Shown here: piece by piece, positions 10,163 through 19,419 of the stretch
Position numbering within the stretch: the first letter of the stretch is position 1
Layout of the letters: the number at the start of each line of letters is the position of its first letter
Source of the DNA: Actinomycetota bacterium
GTDB taxonomy: Bacteria > Actinomycetota > Acidimicrobiia > Acidimicrobiales > Ilumatobacteraceae
Assembly (NCBI GenBank): GCA_005790505.1
Contig: SXUP01000045.1
Span: forward strand, 1-52,689
DNA: 52,689 bases
Reading direction: 5' to 3'
Translations under genes and position numbers: made by a program
Notes under the pieces: model-generated
What the model saw: only the letters and a program-made list of their open reading frames with translations
Told to the model about the DNA's origin: nothing
The model's database searches: none

Positions 10163-11559
10163 GCCGGCACACTGACAGCCGTCACGTTGATCATTGTTCT
10201 TTTTGTGATTCGGGCTTCAAACTCTGAACGAAACAATGTCAGCGCAGAGTGCACAGGAACGTAGGCCGATGGACCGACAAAACAAATCGTGGTCATCTTG
10301 TAGGGGAAAGGCACCGCCGAAAGCCCGAGTGCCTCGTTGGACGCGTGTGGAAAATCTCCAGGACAAATAGATTCACCAACTTCAATAAGTTGGGCCAAGT
10401 CAGTCTCAGTTCCTTTGCCGTCAACAACACGACTCAAAATACGCTCCAGCCACGTTACACCTTCGCGACACGGAGTGCATTTTCCGCATGACTCATGAGC
10501 ATAAAACCGCGTAAGAGTCAAAGCGGCGGCGGGAATATCAGTTGTCTCATCCATCACGATGATGGCTCCAGAACCCAACATTGAACCCGCTGCTCCAACT
10601 TGGCTCGCCTCGAAAGGTAGATCCAGTTGATCTGACGTAAACCAGGGCGCCGACCCACCACCCGGAACAAAAGCCTTGAGTGCGTTATTGCCGCGAATAC
10701 CTCCGCAAAATTCTTCACCATATATAAGGTCACGAAATGTAGTTGTTCCATTGACTATCTCAAACACTCCCGGACGCACGACATGTCCAGACACTGCAAC
10801 CATGCGAGTACCAGGAGATGTCTTTGTACCGATTGCTGTATATGCGTCGACACCATTGGTCATCAGCCACGGCAAGTTAGCCAAGGTCTCAACATTGTTG
10901 ACGATTGTTGGCTGTCCGTACAAACCGTTCGCAGCAGGAAAATATGGTGGCTTCAGGCGGGGCATCCCGCGGTTTCCTTCAAGACTCTCAATGAGCGCAG
11001 TTTCTTCACCAACGACATAGGCGCCTGCCCCCCAATGCAAAACAATGTCTAAAGAAAAATCCGAGCCAAGAATATTTTTACCGACATAGCCAGCGGCATA
11101 GGCTTCATTGAGGGCCTCCGCAATGCGTTCTTGGGCGACAGCCATTTCCCCACGAACATACAAAAAACAATGCGAAAGACCTGCTGCATAGCAGGCAATC
11201 AGACAACCCTCAATTAATTGATGGGGATCGCGTTCCATTAATAATCGATCCTTATATGTGCCTGGTTCGCTTTCGTCACCATTGACAACCAAATAGCGCG
11301 GCCAAACACCCTGTGGCGTTAACCCCCACTTCACACCTGCTGGAAAACCTGCACCTCCACGACCCAACACCGTGGCACTCTTGACATCGTCGTGCACTGA
11401 TTGCGCAGGACGTGAAAGTGCGGCGCGGAGCCCAAGGTAACCGCCAGTAGCAACAAATCTCTCAAGCGTGTGAGAGTCGGCATGTTCAAAACGTGATGTA
11501 ACAATTTTGGGTCGGTCACCTGCAATGAAGCCCGGAGCGTGTGAATATGTGCTGGTCAT
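10159..11559 (-). CDS. nuoF: NADH-quinone oxidoreductase subunit F (NADH/FMN binding)
   Basis: This subunit oxidises NADH using FMN and passes electrons to cluster N3. The nucleotide-binding segment GRGGAGFPAG lies at about residues 66-75 and the N3 ligands in ESCGKCTPCREG at about 356-367, with a fourth Cys in the later SICPGDFPHA. The frame stays open eight codons upstream, but I chose the ATG at 11559: it forms an ATGA overlap with the nuoE stop and has AAGGCGG just upstream, giving 466 residues. The gene follows nuoE and overlaps nuoG. Confidence 0.96.
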   Translation of the reverse strand: MTSTYSHAPGFIAGDRPKIVTSRFEHADSHTLERFVATGGYLGLRAALSRPAQSVHDDVKSATVLGRGGAGFPAGVKWGLTPQGVWPRYLVVNGDESEPGTYKDRLLMERDPHQLIEGCLIACYAAGLSHCFLYVRGEMAVAQERIAEALNEAYAAGYVGKNILGSDFSLDIVLHWGAGAYVVGEETALIESLEGNRGMPRLKPPYFPAANGLYGQPTIVNNVETLANLPWLMTNGVDAYTAIGTKTSPGTRMVAVSGHVVRPGVFEIVNGTTTFRDLIYGEEFCGGIRGNNALKAFVPGGGSAPWFTSDQLDLPFEASQVGAAGSMLGSGAIIVMDETTDIPAAALTLTRFYAHESCGKCTPCREGVTWLERILSRVVDGKGTETDLAQLIEVGESICPGDFPHASNEALGLSAVPFPYKMTTICFVGPSAYVPVHSALTLFRSEFEARITKRTMINVTAVSVPA

Positions 11560-12170
11560 AATGCCGCCTTTGAATCGAGCCATACGGGTGACTCGGTAAC
11601 AAGTTCTGGTTCAACGGCACCCACCCCGAGGTGGGGCGGAATATGTTGGCGTACTTTAGCGACTGTTCCGTGAGGGGGAATCTCGTGCGTCAAACGCTCA
11701 GACGACAGATCATCAATTAATTGATCAAGATCTGCAGGTGTTAATCGATAGCGATAGCGATAGTTCACCTGCAAGCACGGGGCTTCAGTACATGCGGCTT
11801 GGCATTCGGCGTGTTCAAGGGTGAACATGCCGTCCGCCGTTGTTCCACCAGCCTTTATGCCAAGCCGTTTTTCTGCGTGATGCATTAATTCTTCGGAGCC
11901 CATCAGCGCACATGACATAGTGCCACAGATATTGACAACGTACTTTCCTACAGGTTCAAACTTAAACATCTCATAAAAAGTTGCCGTGCCGTAGACCTCT
12001 GCCGAGGTGACACCAACGAGTTGCCCGATATGTACCATGGCATCACGAGTTATATAGCCATCTTGTTCTTGTGCCAGGTGCAATAACGGCACAAGAGCTG
12101 ACTTTGGTCGCGGATATCTGCCAATTATCTCTTTGGCAAGAGTCACGTGTGCGTCTGTCAAACGACTCAT
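11556..12170 (-). CDS. nuoE: NADH-quinone oxidoreductase subunit E ([2Fe-2S])
   Basis: This thioredoxin-like [2Fe-2S] subunit holds cluster N1a. The ligands are C82 and C87 (NICGTMSCALMG) and C123 and C127 (ECQAACTEAPC), which is the normal C-x4-C...C-x3-C arrangement. The 204-residue length is typical. The last 40 residues form a variable tail rich in Pro and Glu. It overlaps nuoD upstream and nuoF downstream by four bases each. Confidence 0.96.
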   Translation of the reverse strand: MSRLTDAHVTLAKEIIGRYPRPKSALVPLLHLAQEQDGYITRDAMVHIGQLVGVTSAEVYGTATFYEMFKFEPVGKYVVNICGTMSCALMGSEELMHHAEKRLGIKAGGTTADGMFTLEHAECQAACTEAPCLQVNYRYRYRLTPADLDQLIDDLSSERLTHEIPPHGTVAKVRQHIPPHLGVGAVEPELVTESPVWLDSKAAL

Positions 12171-13510
12171 CTGTCAACTTCTCCCAGTACTGGATCAACT
12201 GATGAAATGACGGCAACTGCGTCAGCGACAAGTCCACCTCGCATCATGTGTGGCAGAGTCTGCAAGTTAATAAACGACGGTGGGCGGATTCGCATTCGAT
12301 ACGGCTTGGATGATCCGTCGCTCACTAGGTAGCAACCTATCTCTCCACGTGGACTTTCAATGCCGACATATACTTCGCCTTCTGGCACCTTGAAGCCCTC
12401 GGTAAAGATCTTGAAATGGTGGATAAGCGCTTCCATTGATTCATCAATCCGAGCTCGCGGTGGTGGTGTAACTTTTTTATCCTGAATTCGATAGTCACCA
12501 CTTGGCATCTTGTCCACTATTTGATGCACGATGCGCATTGACTCGCGAATCTCATTCAGACGAATCGCGTAACGATCAAAAGCATCTCCATATGAGCCAA
12601 CTACAACATCAAAATCTAAATCGGCATATTTCAAGTAGGGCATATCTCGACGTAAGTCCCACGCAACACCGGTTGACCGCAAGATTGGACCTGTGGCACC
12701 AAGCGCAATTGCCTCGCCTGCCGTAATAACACCGACCCCCTGCAAGCGCTCGCGCCAAATTGGCTGCCCCGTCATTAGCGTGTCGTACTCCTGCAGTCGC
12801 GGCTCAATTTTTTCAAGGATGTCCAAGACATCATCTCGCCAACCTGCGGGCAAGTCTGCTGCAAGGCCACCAGGCCTGATGAAGTTATGGTTCATTCGCA
12901 AGCCCGTTACCTTTTGAAAAAACCGCAGCACTTCTTCACGCTCACGCCACCCATAGAGCATCATTGAAACAGCCCCTAGATCCATTCCGTTTGAAGCCAT
13001 AAATAACAAATGGCTGCTCATTCGGTTGAGTTCAGAGAGGAGCATCCGCATCCAAACCGCGCGCTCCGGAATATCTCCGTCAATTCCGAGGAGTTTTTCT
13101 ACAGCAAGTGAAAACACAAGTTCGTTGTTTAAAGGCGACGCATAGTCCATGCGCGTTACATTTGTCCCGCCCTGCATGTAAGTCAGTTGCTCACCAGTCT
13201 TTTCCATGCCGGTGTGCAAATACCCGACGATTGGTTTGCATCGCAAGACAGTCTCGCCCTGCAATTCAAGCATCAGACGCAAAACACCGTGAGTGCTGGG
13301 GTGTTGTGGACCCATGTTGATAATCATGGTTTGATCTTCGCCACCATCATGTTCTATTTCAGCCAAGGCAGCTGCCTGCGCCTCGCTCATACGCAACACT
13401 GCACCGACTTCACGCAAAACTTCTTTGGCAGTCAGTTGACTGCGGGACCGAAGTTCTTGTGGGCCCTCGTCGGTGTTTGCTGCCGCAAAGCGATCATCAA
13501 CGACGGTCAT
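12167..13510 (-). CDS. nuoD: NADH-quinone oxidoreductase subunit D
   Basis: This 49-kDa-type subunit, related to the large subunit of NiFe hydrogenases, forms the quinone site with NuoB and NuoH. It contains NMGPQHPSTHGVLRL with the quinone-site His, and the later RIRPPSFINLQTLPHMM near the C-terminus. The frame stays open to 13582, but I chose the ATG at 13510 because it makes an ATGA overlap with the nuoC stop and gives 447 residues beginning MTVVDDRF. The nuoC and nuoD genes are separate here, not fused as in enterobacteria. Confidence 0.96.
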   Translation of the reverse strand: MTVVDDRFAAANTDEGPQELRSRSQLTAKEVLREVGAVLRMSEAQAAALAEIEHDGGEDQTMIINMGPQHPSTHGVLRLMLELQGETVLRCKPIVGYLHTGMEKTGEQLTYMQGGTNVTRMDYASPLNNELVFSLAVEKLLGIDGDIPERAVWMRMLLSELNRMSSHLLFMASNGMDLGAVSMMLYGWREREEVLRFFQKVTGLRMNHNFIRPGGLAADLPAGWRDDVLDILEKIEPRLQEYDTLMTGQPIWRERLQGVGVITAGEAIALGATGPILRSTGVAWDLRRDMPYLKYADLDFDVVVGSYGDAFDRYAIRLNEIRESMRIVHQIVDKMPSGDYRIQDKKVTPPPRARIDESMEALIHHFKIFTEGFKVPEGEVYVGIESPRGEIGCYLVSDGSSKPYRMRIRPPSFINLQTLPHMMRGGLVADAVAVISSVDPVLGEVDR

Positions 13511-14010
13511 GCTGGTGACCCTTTGAATTGAACTGGTATGCGACCATAGTCGTAGTCCTTGCGCAATGGATAACCATCCCAATCCTCAGGCATCAAAATG
13601 CGGGTTGGGTCTGGATGACCATTGAAGATGATCCCGAACATGTCAAACACTTCTCGTTCAAGTGCTTCTGTTCCCGGGTGAACATCAAATAACGTATCGA
13701 GTGTTGCGTCATCTGCAGGCACTTGCACCCGTAATCGCAACCGCTCATGCTTTTGCATTGACATGACACTTACTACGACTTCAAAACGTTCTGGTTTGAT
13801 TCCTGCGCCTACAACTCTCGTTGGCATCAGCAAGTAGTCGACTGCCGTCAAGTCAACACATAGATCAAACGTATCATCAAGAAGAGCCTTCATTACTGCG
13901 ACATATTTGTCGCGTGCAACGAGCAAGACTCGTTGATTAAGCGAAATTATCATGGGACACCCGTATAGTTCTGTTGGAACTGCTTGAGTCTCGGCCACAT
14001 TGTCAGACAT
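13507..14010 (-). CDS. nuoC: NADH-quinone oxidoreductase subunit C
   Basis: This is the 30-kDa-type peripheral subunit with no cofactor. The diagnostic C-terminal motif is present as EREVFDMFGIIFNGHPD followed by RILMPEDWDGYPLRKDY. At 167 residues it is a compact version of the family. It lies two bases after nuoB and overlaps nuoD by four bases. The protein ends shortly after the motif. Confidence 0.95.
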   Translation of the reverse strand: MSDNVAETQAVPTELYGCPMIISLNQRVLLVARDKYVAVMKALLDDTFDLCVDLTAVDYLLMPTRVVGAGIKPERFEVVVSVMSMQKHERLRLRVQVPADDATLDTLFDVHPGTEALEREVFDMFGIIFNGHPDPTRILMPEDWDGYPLRKDYDYGRIPVQFKGSPA

Positions 14011-14012
14011 TT

Positions 14013-14600
14013 TTACTTCACCCCTAAATTAATTGACACGCCATTTGCGCCTGCAGGGACTTCAAGAATGTGTACGTTTGCACCACCACCCTGTTCTTTT
14101 CGACGACGCAAAATGCTCTTGTCTTCAATCAATTGATGCAACGTTTCAATCGCATGAATCAGTGTTTCTGGTGTTGGTGGGCAACCAGGCGCGTAAACAT
14201 CTACAGGAACAATCTGATCTACACCTTGAACGATGGCGTAGTTGTTAAACATTCCACCACTTGACGCGCACACGCCCATTGAGATTACCCACTTGGGTTC
14301 CATCATCTGGTCGTACACCTGTCGTAAAACTGGTGCCATCTTTTGACTGACACGACCGGCGACGATCATGATGTCGGCCTGTCGCGGTGAGGCACGAAAC
14401 ACTTCCATTCCAAATCTTGCCAAGTCATAATGAGATGCGCCGGTGGCCATCATCTCAATCGCACAACATGCCAGACCAAATGTTGCTCCCCAACTTGACC
14501 GAGACCGAGACCAGTTGACGAGATCCTCAACCCGAGCCGTCAAAAAATTGTGCTCAAGTCCACCTAGGCCATCATCAAGAACATTGCGCACTACTCCCAT
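14013..14600 (-). CDS. nuoB: NADH-quinone oxidoreductase subunit B (cluster N2)
   Basis: This subunit holds the terminal [4Fe-4S] cluster N2 that reduces quinone. The tandem cysteines C45-C46 (LACCAIEMM), C111 ([10 protein letters not shown]) and C140 ([10 protein letters not shown]) form the typical ligand set. The 195-residue length is normal. The ATG shares one base with the nuoA stop. The protein has a short basic C-terminal tail typical of actinobacterial NuoB. Confidence 0.96.
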   Translation of the reverse strand: MGVVRNVLDDGLGGLEHNFLTARVEDLVNWSRSRSSWGATFGLACCAIEMMATGASHYDLARFGMEVFRASPRQADIMIVAGRVSQKMAPVLRQVYDQMMEPKWVISMGVCASSGGMFNNYAIVQGVDQIVPVDVYAPGCPPTPETLIHAIETLHQLIEDKSILRRRKEQGGGANVHILEVPAGANGVSINLGVK

Positions 14601-15073
14601 CAGGCAGCAACAGTCTCGTCACGGCCTTCATTACCGACACGCTTAATCGTTGAAGTACTTGTGCGAGTACTTGAAATTGCTCCCTCAAGCGACGTATCAA
14701 GAGGTCGTTGTTTATGGATTGGCCCCCACTCAAGGGCCCCGCGCGCAATCATGTAGACAAAAGCGACAAAGAATACTGCACTAAATGCGACCATCTCGAA
14801 AAATCCGTAGGTACCGAGAAATTCTCTGTCAACTGCATACGGATAGGTAAAGATGATTTCGATGTCGAACATAATGAACAACATCGCCACTACATAAAAA
14901 CTCACAGGAAATCTTTGGGGCGGCTCTTGACTCGCCAAAATACCGCATTCATACGGGGCTTCCTTGGCCGAACTTGGTCGCCGAGGCGCAAATAATCCTG
15001 ATGCAACAAAACTGATTGCACCGAACAAGATTGCAACAATCATGAGCGCAATGATCGGAAGATATTGACCCAT
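14600..15073 (-). CDS. nuoA: NADH-quinone oxidoreductase subunit A
   Basis: This small membrane subunit has three helices, with the conserved Cys-containing loop next to the quinone site (KEAPYECGI; Cys43). At 157 residues it is longer than the usual 120-130 because of a hydrophilic C-terminal tail of about 40 residues. It begins only nine bases after an unknown membrane-protein gene that itself overlaps the cytochrome c gene. I therefore see no room for a separate nuo promoter in the gap, and complex I is probably co-transcribed with the bc complex. Confidence 0.94.
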   Translation of the reverse strand: MGQYLPIIALMIVAILFGAISFVASGLFAPRRPSSAKEAPYECGILASQEPPQRFPVSFYVVAMLFIMFDIEIIFTYPYAVDREFLGTYGFFEMVAFSAVFFVAFVYMIARGALEWGPIHKQRPLDTSLEGAISSTRTSTSTIKRVGNEGRDETVAA

Positions 15074-15082
15074 TTTTGCGAC

Positions 15083-15907
15083 CTAAATATCAGCCGGATT
15101 TAGCGCAGCACGATTGATGCGGGACAATTGGTCACGACGATGCAATAACCAGCACATCAGGGCAAAAATAAGGCCAGAACCAAAAGTTAGAAAAATTGCA
15201 GGCTGCCGTTGAGTTCCCAAGTCCCGAATCATAACGACATAACTGTGAGGTTGTCTCGAATCAATAATTGGTCGGGCTGGCGCACGACCAGGTTCCGTGC
15301 GCTGAGGAATTACTGGTGCGACTTCCACGACTGAGTAATGAGGCTTATGAAAAAATGCCAGAAAATCTAACGAATCATTGATCTTTGGGAACCGATCACC
15401 CCCGCGGTCATAAACTGCGACCGTCGCATACTCACCCGCGGAAAATTCTTTAGTGAGATTTTGGAGAATGTCGTCAGAGGCGGCCGAGGCTTGGCCACGG
15501 CGAGGGTCTGCTTCCTCCAAGCTAATCCACTTCTGATCAAGAAGAACGCTGCGGATTGTTGCCGCCGCTTGCATTGGCGCTTGACCATCGATATCGATGA
15601 CACCATCAACCACTTCAGAACTACTGAGCAACGCTCCATCGCGCACGATAGTTATGGGCGCCGCAGGCTTCCATGAGGCCACATCACCTTTAAGACCGAT
15701 TCCGTAGACCCACCAAACTACGGCCATCATCAGCATCCATCCCGCCAGACCAGCAATCGTGATCATCAATCCAAGACGAGCTCCGACATTAGTAGACAGT
15801 AGAAGATATGTCCCTCCGATTAGACATATCGCCATGATGAGTACGACAAGAATTCCACGAATCCCAGGTTCCCAGCTCACTGCCAGCAACAACAATGACG
15901 ACGACAT
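15083..15907 (-). CDS. membrane protein of the complex III/I block, function unknown
   Basis: I do not recognise a named family. The 274-residue protein has two N-terminal hydrophobic segments (about residues 17-37 and 45-68), a soluble region of about 150 residues with no Cys, and a final helix near residues 233-252 followed by a short basic tail. The topology suggests an anchored domain facing one side of the membrane. It sits between the diheme cytochrome c (one-base overlap, TAATG) and nuoA (nine-base gap). That position makes it a candidate accessory or assembly subunit of the respiratory complexes; this is inference from context only. Confidence 0.8.
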   Translation of the reverse strand: MSSSLLLLAVSWEPGIRGILVVLIMAICLIGGTYLLLSTNVGARLGLMITIAGLAGWMLMMAVVWWVYGIGLKGDVASWKPAAPITIVRDGALLSSSEVVDGVIDIDGQAPMQAAATIRSVLLDQKWISLEEADPRRGQASAASDDILQNLTKEFSAGEYATVAVYDRGGDRFPKINDSLDFLAFFHKPHYSVVEVAPVIPQRTEPGRAPARPIIDSRQPHSYVVMIRDLGTQRQPAIFLTFGSGLIFALMCWLLHRRDQLSRINRAALNPADI

Positions 15908-16968
15908 TAGAGCCCTCGCACGTATTCAATAATTGCGGTTAGTTGAGCATCTGTGTAAAGCCCCCCAAACGCAGGCATGCGACCACTGCCCTGACCTTGC
16001 TCCCCGTACCGTTTACCTAACTCTGATCCACTCTTCAAGAAATCCAACATGTCTGCTTGATTTGAAAACTGTCGAACAGTTGACCCGCCTGTGAGGTTTG
16101 GCCCGAATGCTCCGCCACCTGTCACCTGAGGATCTCCGTATGAGTATCCCTTTGTGTGGCATCGCGCGCATGAATAGCCACCACCATAAAGATTGAGATT
16201 GAAAAATGCCTCCCCAACCGAGCCATAAGTTCCAGCAGCGACAAGCCTCTCTGCCTCTGCTTGGAGTTCGGCATTTTTGTCTGCAGGCAGTTTCCCACCC
16301 GAACACGTCAGGGCGTTATCTTTGAGGTTGTCGCAATCTTCCCGCGAAATCTGAATGCTCTTCATGTAAGAAATCAGTGTCGTGATTTGTTGGTCGTTCA
16401 ACGGTCCACCGCCGATTGTCCCCCACGCCGACATTGGCGAGAATGGACGCCCGTAATTCAAGACAAACCTGATTTCTTCTTCGCTATACCGATACAACAC
16501 GGTGTTCAAAGCTGGTGCTTTCCAATTCACTGATTTAACTTCACCTGTTTTTGGATCTGTTATCGCGTAGGGAGCAACTCCACCTGTTGCTTTCATTCCA
16601 CCATGGCATCCTGCACAGTTGAAGCCACCATCGGCCGTCGTTTGGAAAAGGCCAGAGCCCCAATTAACAAATCTCTTATCAAATCCGACTATTGCGCCAG
16701 CCTGACGACCTGGCTCGAGAACCCAGTAAAGCGGCAACGCCACCGTGACAATCGCCAGAAAAATAATTCCGAGAAGTTGTGTCCGTTCAATTTTTTTACC
16801 TTCAAGAACTTCGTCGTCGTAATACACTTTACGGTTGGCCGCAAGTTCAATCTCTGAGCCGACTTCTGGGCGTGTTGCACGAGCATTAAAGATTGCATAC
16901 AAAATCCACCCGCCTACGGCAATCAGCAAAATAATTGTTGCGATAGACGTGCTTACTGACGACAGCAT
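15907..16968 (-). CDS. membrane-anchored diheme cytochrome c of the bc complex (QcrC-like)
   Basis: This 353-residue protein has two N-terminal helices (about residues 8-26 and 63-83) and two c-type haem sites, CAGCH at 118-122 and CARCH at 267-271, each followed by a Met-containing segment (M179 in SPMSAW, M331 in GRMPAFGG) that could supply the second axial ligand. It probably accepts electrons from the Rieske protein, replacing cytochrome c1 and a soluble cytochrome c as QcrC does in actinobacteria. The fold order differs from mycobacterial QcrC in having two leading helices, so I leave the symbol blank. It overlaps both neighbours by one base. Confidence 0.88.
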   Translation of the reverse strand: MLSSVSTSIATIILLIAVGGWILYAIFNARATRPEVGSEIELAANRKVYYDDEVLEGKKIERTQLLGIIFLAIVTVALPLYWVLEPGRQAGAIVGFDKRFVNWGSGLFQTTADGGFNCAGCHGGMKATGGVAPYAITDPKTGEVKSVNWKAPALNTVLYRYSEEEIRFVLNYGRPFSPMSAWGTIGGGPLNDQQITTLISYMKSIQISREDCDNLKDNALTCSGGKLPADKNAELQAEAERLVAAGTYGSVGEAFFNLNLYGGGYSCARCHTKGYSYGDPQVTGGGAFGPNLTGGSTVRQFSNQADMLDFLKSGSELGKRYGEQGQGSGRMPAFGGLYTDAQLTAIIEYVRGL

Positions 16969-17828
16969 CAGTGGCCACCCTCTGCCAAGCCGATGCAGTG
17001 TGGGCCTTCAGCCTCTTGCCCCGTCGTATTTATTCCGATTGCCGGACCAGCAAAAACTGCACCTGTGTCAATCACGAGCACGCCATTGGTAACGGAGACA
17101 GCAAAGCGATCCATACCACGTGGCGCAGGACCACCCTTTTTTTCTCCTACTCGATTGTATTGCGAACCGTGACAAGGACATTCAAACCATTGAGAACTCT
17201 TGCATTCGGGTACTCGGCAGCCAAGATGAGGACACTTTTGGTAGAGAGCCACTATCCCAGCCTCCATCCCTGAATAAACGGGGGCCTGTGAGCCATACAC
17301 AATTTTTGCTTTTCCGATTGAATCTTTGGGATATTCAGTCACCCATGAACGAGCTTCGGACAAGTACAGAAAACCCTTGTTGGTGCGGATCGACTGAATG
17401 ACTTCGTCAATTTTGCCAGCCGAAATCTTGGAACCAAATCCACCCGAGGCACCTTTCCATAAAAACCCGAGACTTGCGGCACCAAATCCAGCCAGACTTG
17501 CAGTCATCAAAGTAACTGTGGCGCGATTAAAGAATTGACGACGGGACACCCCAAGCGTCTCCAAGTCTGGCGGCGTCCACTCTTGAAGTTCCGTGGTAGG
17601 TGCTTTTACTATCTCACCACCGCGATTTACATTCGCCAAACGTTCAATATCTCTGCCAGAAGATTCAGTTTTAGCCGTACTTTTTGATGCACGATCGCGT
17701 TGACGGGTCTCGCGCGACAACGCTCCTGCGCCACGCTCTCCACCGCGACGAGCGGAGGTCAACAACACCAAGGCGCCCAGTATTAGTACTGCGCCGATGA
17801 CCAATGTGATGATGACCAATGTGCTCAT
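16968..17828 (-). CDS. qcrA: Rieske [2Fe-2S] subunit of menaquinol-cytochrome c reductase
   Basis: This subunit transfers electrons from menaquinol to cytochrome c. Box I is C199-P-H201-L-G-C204 and box II is C217-P-C219-H220-G-S; by family rules the ligands are C199, H201, C217 and H220, with a C204-C219 disulphide. There is an N-terminal helix at 4-24, a charged linker, then a twin-arginine sequence SRRQFFNRA (95-103) before a second hydrophobic segment, consistent with Tat insertion of the Rieske domain. The total is 286 residues. It lies between cytochrome b and the diheme cytochrome c. Confidence 0.93.
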   Translation of the reverse strand: MSTLVIITLVIGAVLILGALVLLTSARRGGERGAGALSRETRQRDRASKSTAKTESSGRDIERLANVNRGGEIVKAPTTELQEWTPPDLETLGVSRRQFFNRATVTLMTASLAGFGAASLGFLWKGASGGFGSKISAGKIDEVIQSIRTNKGFLYLSEARSWVTEYPKDSIGKAKIVYGSQAPVYSGMEAGIVALYQKCPHLGCRVPECKSSQWFECPCHGSQYNRVGEKKGGPAPRGMDRFAVSVTNGVLVIDTGAVFAGPAIGINTTGQEAEGPHCIGLAEGGH

Positions 17829-17865
17829 TGTTTAATGCCTTAGTTCCGCTCTGTTTCGTACTTTT

Positions 17866-18603
17866 TTAAAACTCAAAGAAAATTCCGTCACGCCACGGAA
17901 AGGTAAAGTTGAACCCCGGTCCACGGAAGAAGGATCCAATAATGACTAAAACCGCCCAGAACATAAGGTGAACCGTCATCAGAGAGGTCATAAATTTACG
18001 ATCTTCTGGTTTGTTCGAAGGATTTTTATCCATGTAGGCCGCCAAGATGAGCGCAACAAGCCCGATTCCTGGCAAGGTCACACCCGCAATCATTGGGTGG
18101 AACATGGTGAGAAGTTCCTGTAGACCCAAGAAATACCATGGGGCTTTAGACGGATTGGGCGTCTGATTGAAGTTGGCTGCTTGCAACAAAGGTGCGTTTA
18201 CAACCCAAGAGAAAATAAAAAGAAACGCCGTACAAGCCAAAGAAGCGACGAACTCGATCGCTAATAGGTGCGGCCACGTATGAACTTTGTCCACTGGCAG
18301 TGCTTTGACGTCTTGAATCGAACCAGACTTAACAACGGTTAAAAGGCGCTGAGTGTGCCCACCTGGCCCTGCGGCCAGCGGCAAGCCGCCACTTGCGGGA
18401 ACACTCGCTACTAAGACATCGGGTTTTTCTGCCACAGCAACCGCACCTCCAGCCCGAGCTGCACGAGTGCGGTCCAGCAGGTGCTGCGGGATACGAGAGT
18501 CTTCAGATGGCGTCTCCGAGGAAGCACCTGCCCCGGCAGCGGCAGCGGCTTTGTCTCGCGCTTCTTGGGCACGCTTCAAAAGATGTTCTGGGATTTCAGT
18601 CAT
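17866..18603 (-). CDS. cytochrome b C-terminal half (subunit IV-like)
   Basis: This corresponds to the C-terminal half of cytochrome b, encoded separately as in b6f and some menaquinol complexes. Three helices follow a long hydrophilic N-terminus. The quinol-site motif, usually PEWY, appears as APWYFL at 154-159, a variant known in other split menaquinol-type complexes. I chose the ATG at 18603 (245 residues), which clears the upstream gene's stop; the frame stays open to 18657. The N-terminal 100 residues are unusual: EIPEHLLKR at 3-11 and RIPQHLLDR at 37-45 form a repeat, within Ala-rich sequence. The divergent cytochrome c at 20562 starts with the same motif. Confidence 0.88.
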   Translation of the reverse strand: MTEIPEHLLKRAQEARDKAAAAAGAGASSETPSEDSRIPQHLLDRTRAARAGGAVAVAEKPDVLVASVPASGGLPLAAGPGGHTQRLLTVVKSGSIQDVKALPVDKVHTWPHLLAIEFVASLACTAFLFIFSWVVNAPLLQAANFNQTPNPSKAPWYFLGLQELLTMFHPMIAGVTLPGIGLVALILAAYMDKNPSNKPEDRKFMTSLMTVHLMFWAVLVIIGSFFRGPGFNFTFPWRDGIFFEF

Positions 18604-18619
18604 CGTGTCATCAACTCTC

Positions 18620-19402
18620 TCATAGAGGTCCCGAGATACCGCCATCTTTGCGGACACGCCAGAAATGCACGGCCATAAAAATCACGATAATAAATGGGAA
18701 CAATAAAACGTGCAATACATACCAACGCAAGAGAGTTTCTGAACCAATCTCGACGCCTCCCAACAACACGAATCTGACTTGGTTTCCGATCACTGGCGAG
18801 TAACCCATCATGTTGGTTCCAACGGTCACGGCCCACAGCGCGAGTTGATCCCACGGCAACAGATATCCAGTGAAGGACAAGAGCAAAGTGAGCACCAAAA
18901 GCACAACGCCGATCACCCAATTGAACTCGCGAGGAGGCTTGTAAGCGCCATGATAAAAAACACGCGACATGTGAAGAAAGGTCGTCAAAACCATCAAATG
19001 TGCGCCCCATCGATGCATGTTGCGGACCATCAAACCAAACGTCACCGAAGTCTGCAGAGTCTGAATATCTTCCCAAGCATTTGTCGCCGTCGGACGATAG
19101 AAAAACATCAAGAAAATACCCGTAACCGTCAGCAAGATAAACAAAAAGAAGCTCAAACCACCGAGGCACAACGTGTAACTGACTTTGACTGCGTGACGCT
19201 TCACTTTCACTGGGTGCAAGTGATACAAGACCGAGTTCATAATGACATACGAACGATTTCGAGGACTGTCTGAGTAGCCCTTGCGAAAGATTGATCCGGG
19301 ACGAAAAATTGACGTCCATGCTTGGCTTGACAATGTGGCCTGACCCAGTTTTGCCGCACGCTCTTTCAGAGTTGGATTGGGACTATCGATTACTTTTGCC
19401 AT
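18620..19402 (-). CDS. cytochrome b N-terminal half (b6-type)
   Basis: This 260-residue, four-helix protein binds the two b haems. The ligand pairs are H130/H144 in helix B (MHRWGAH...FLHMSR) and H231/H246 in helix D. Fourteen residues separate the helix D histidines, as in cytochrome b6, not thirteen as in mitochondrial cytochrome b. The end KDGGISGPL also matches b6-type proteins. It starts 17 bases after the ferredoxin stop and is followed by the separate C-terminal half. Most Actinobacteria have a single fused QcrB, so the split form is noteworthy. Confidence 0.92.
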   Translation of the reverse strand: MAKVIDSPNPTLKERAAKLGQATLSSQAWTSIFRPGSIFRKGYSDSPRNRSYVIMNSVLYHLHPVKVKRHAVKVSYTLCLGGLSFFLFILLTVTGIFLMFFYRPTATNAWEDIQTLQTSVTFGLMVRNMHRWGAHLMVLTTFLHMSRVFYHGAYKPPREFNWVIGVVLLVLTLLLSFTGYLLPWDQLALWAVTVGTNMMGYSPVIGNQVRFVLLGGVEIGSETLLRWYVLHVLLFPFIIVIFMAVHFWRVRKDGGISGPL

Positions 19403-19419
19403 GATGTTTTCCGATTACC

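Noticed and set aside
18600-19319. 239-codon minus-strand frame overlapping cytochrome b
   Set aside because: It is an alternative frame of a gene with clear haem ligands; its translation has no recognisable features.
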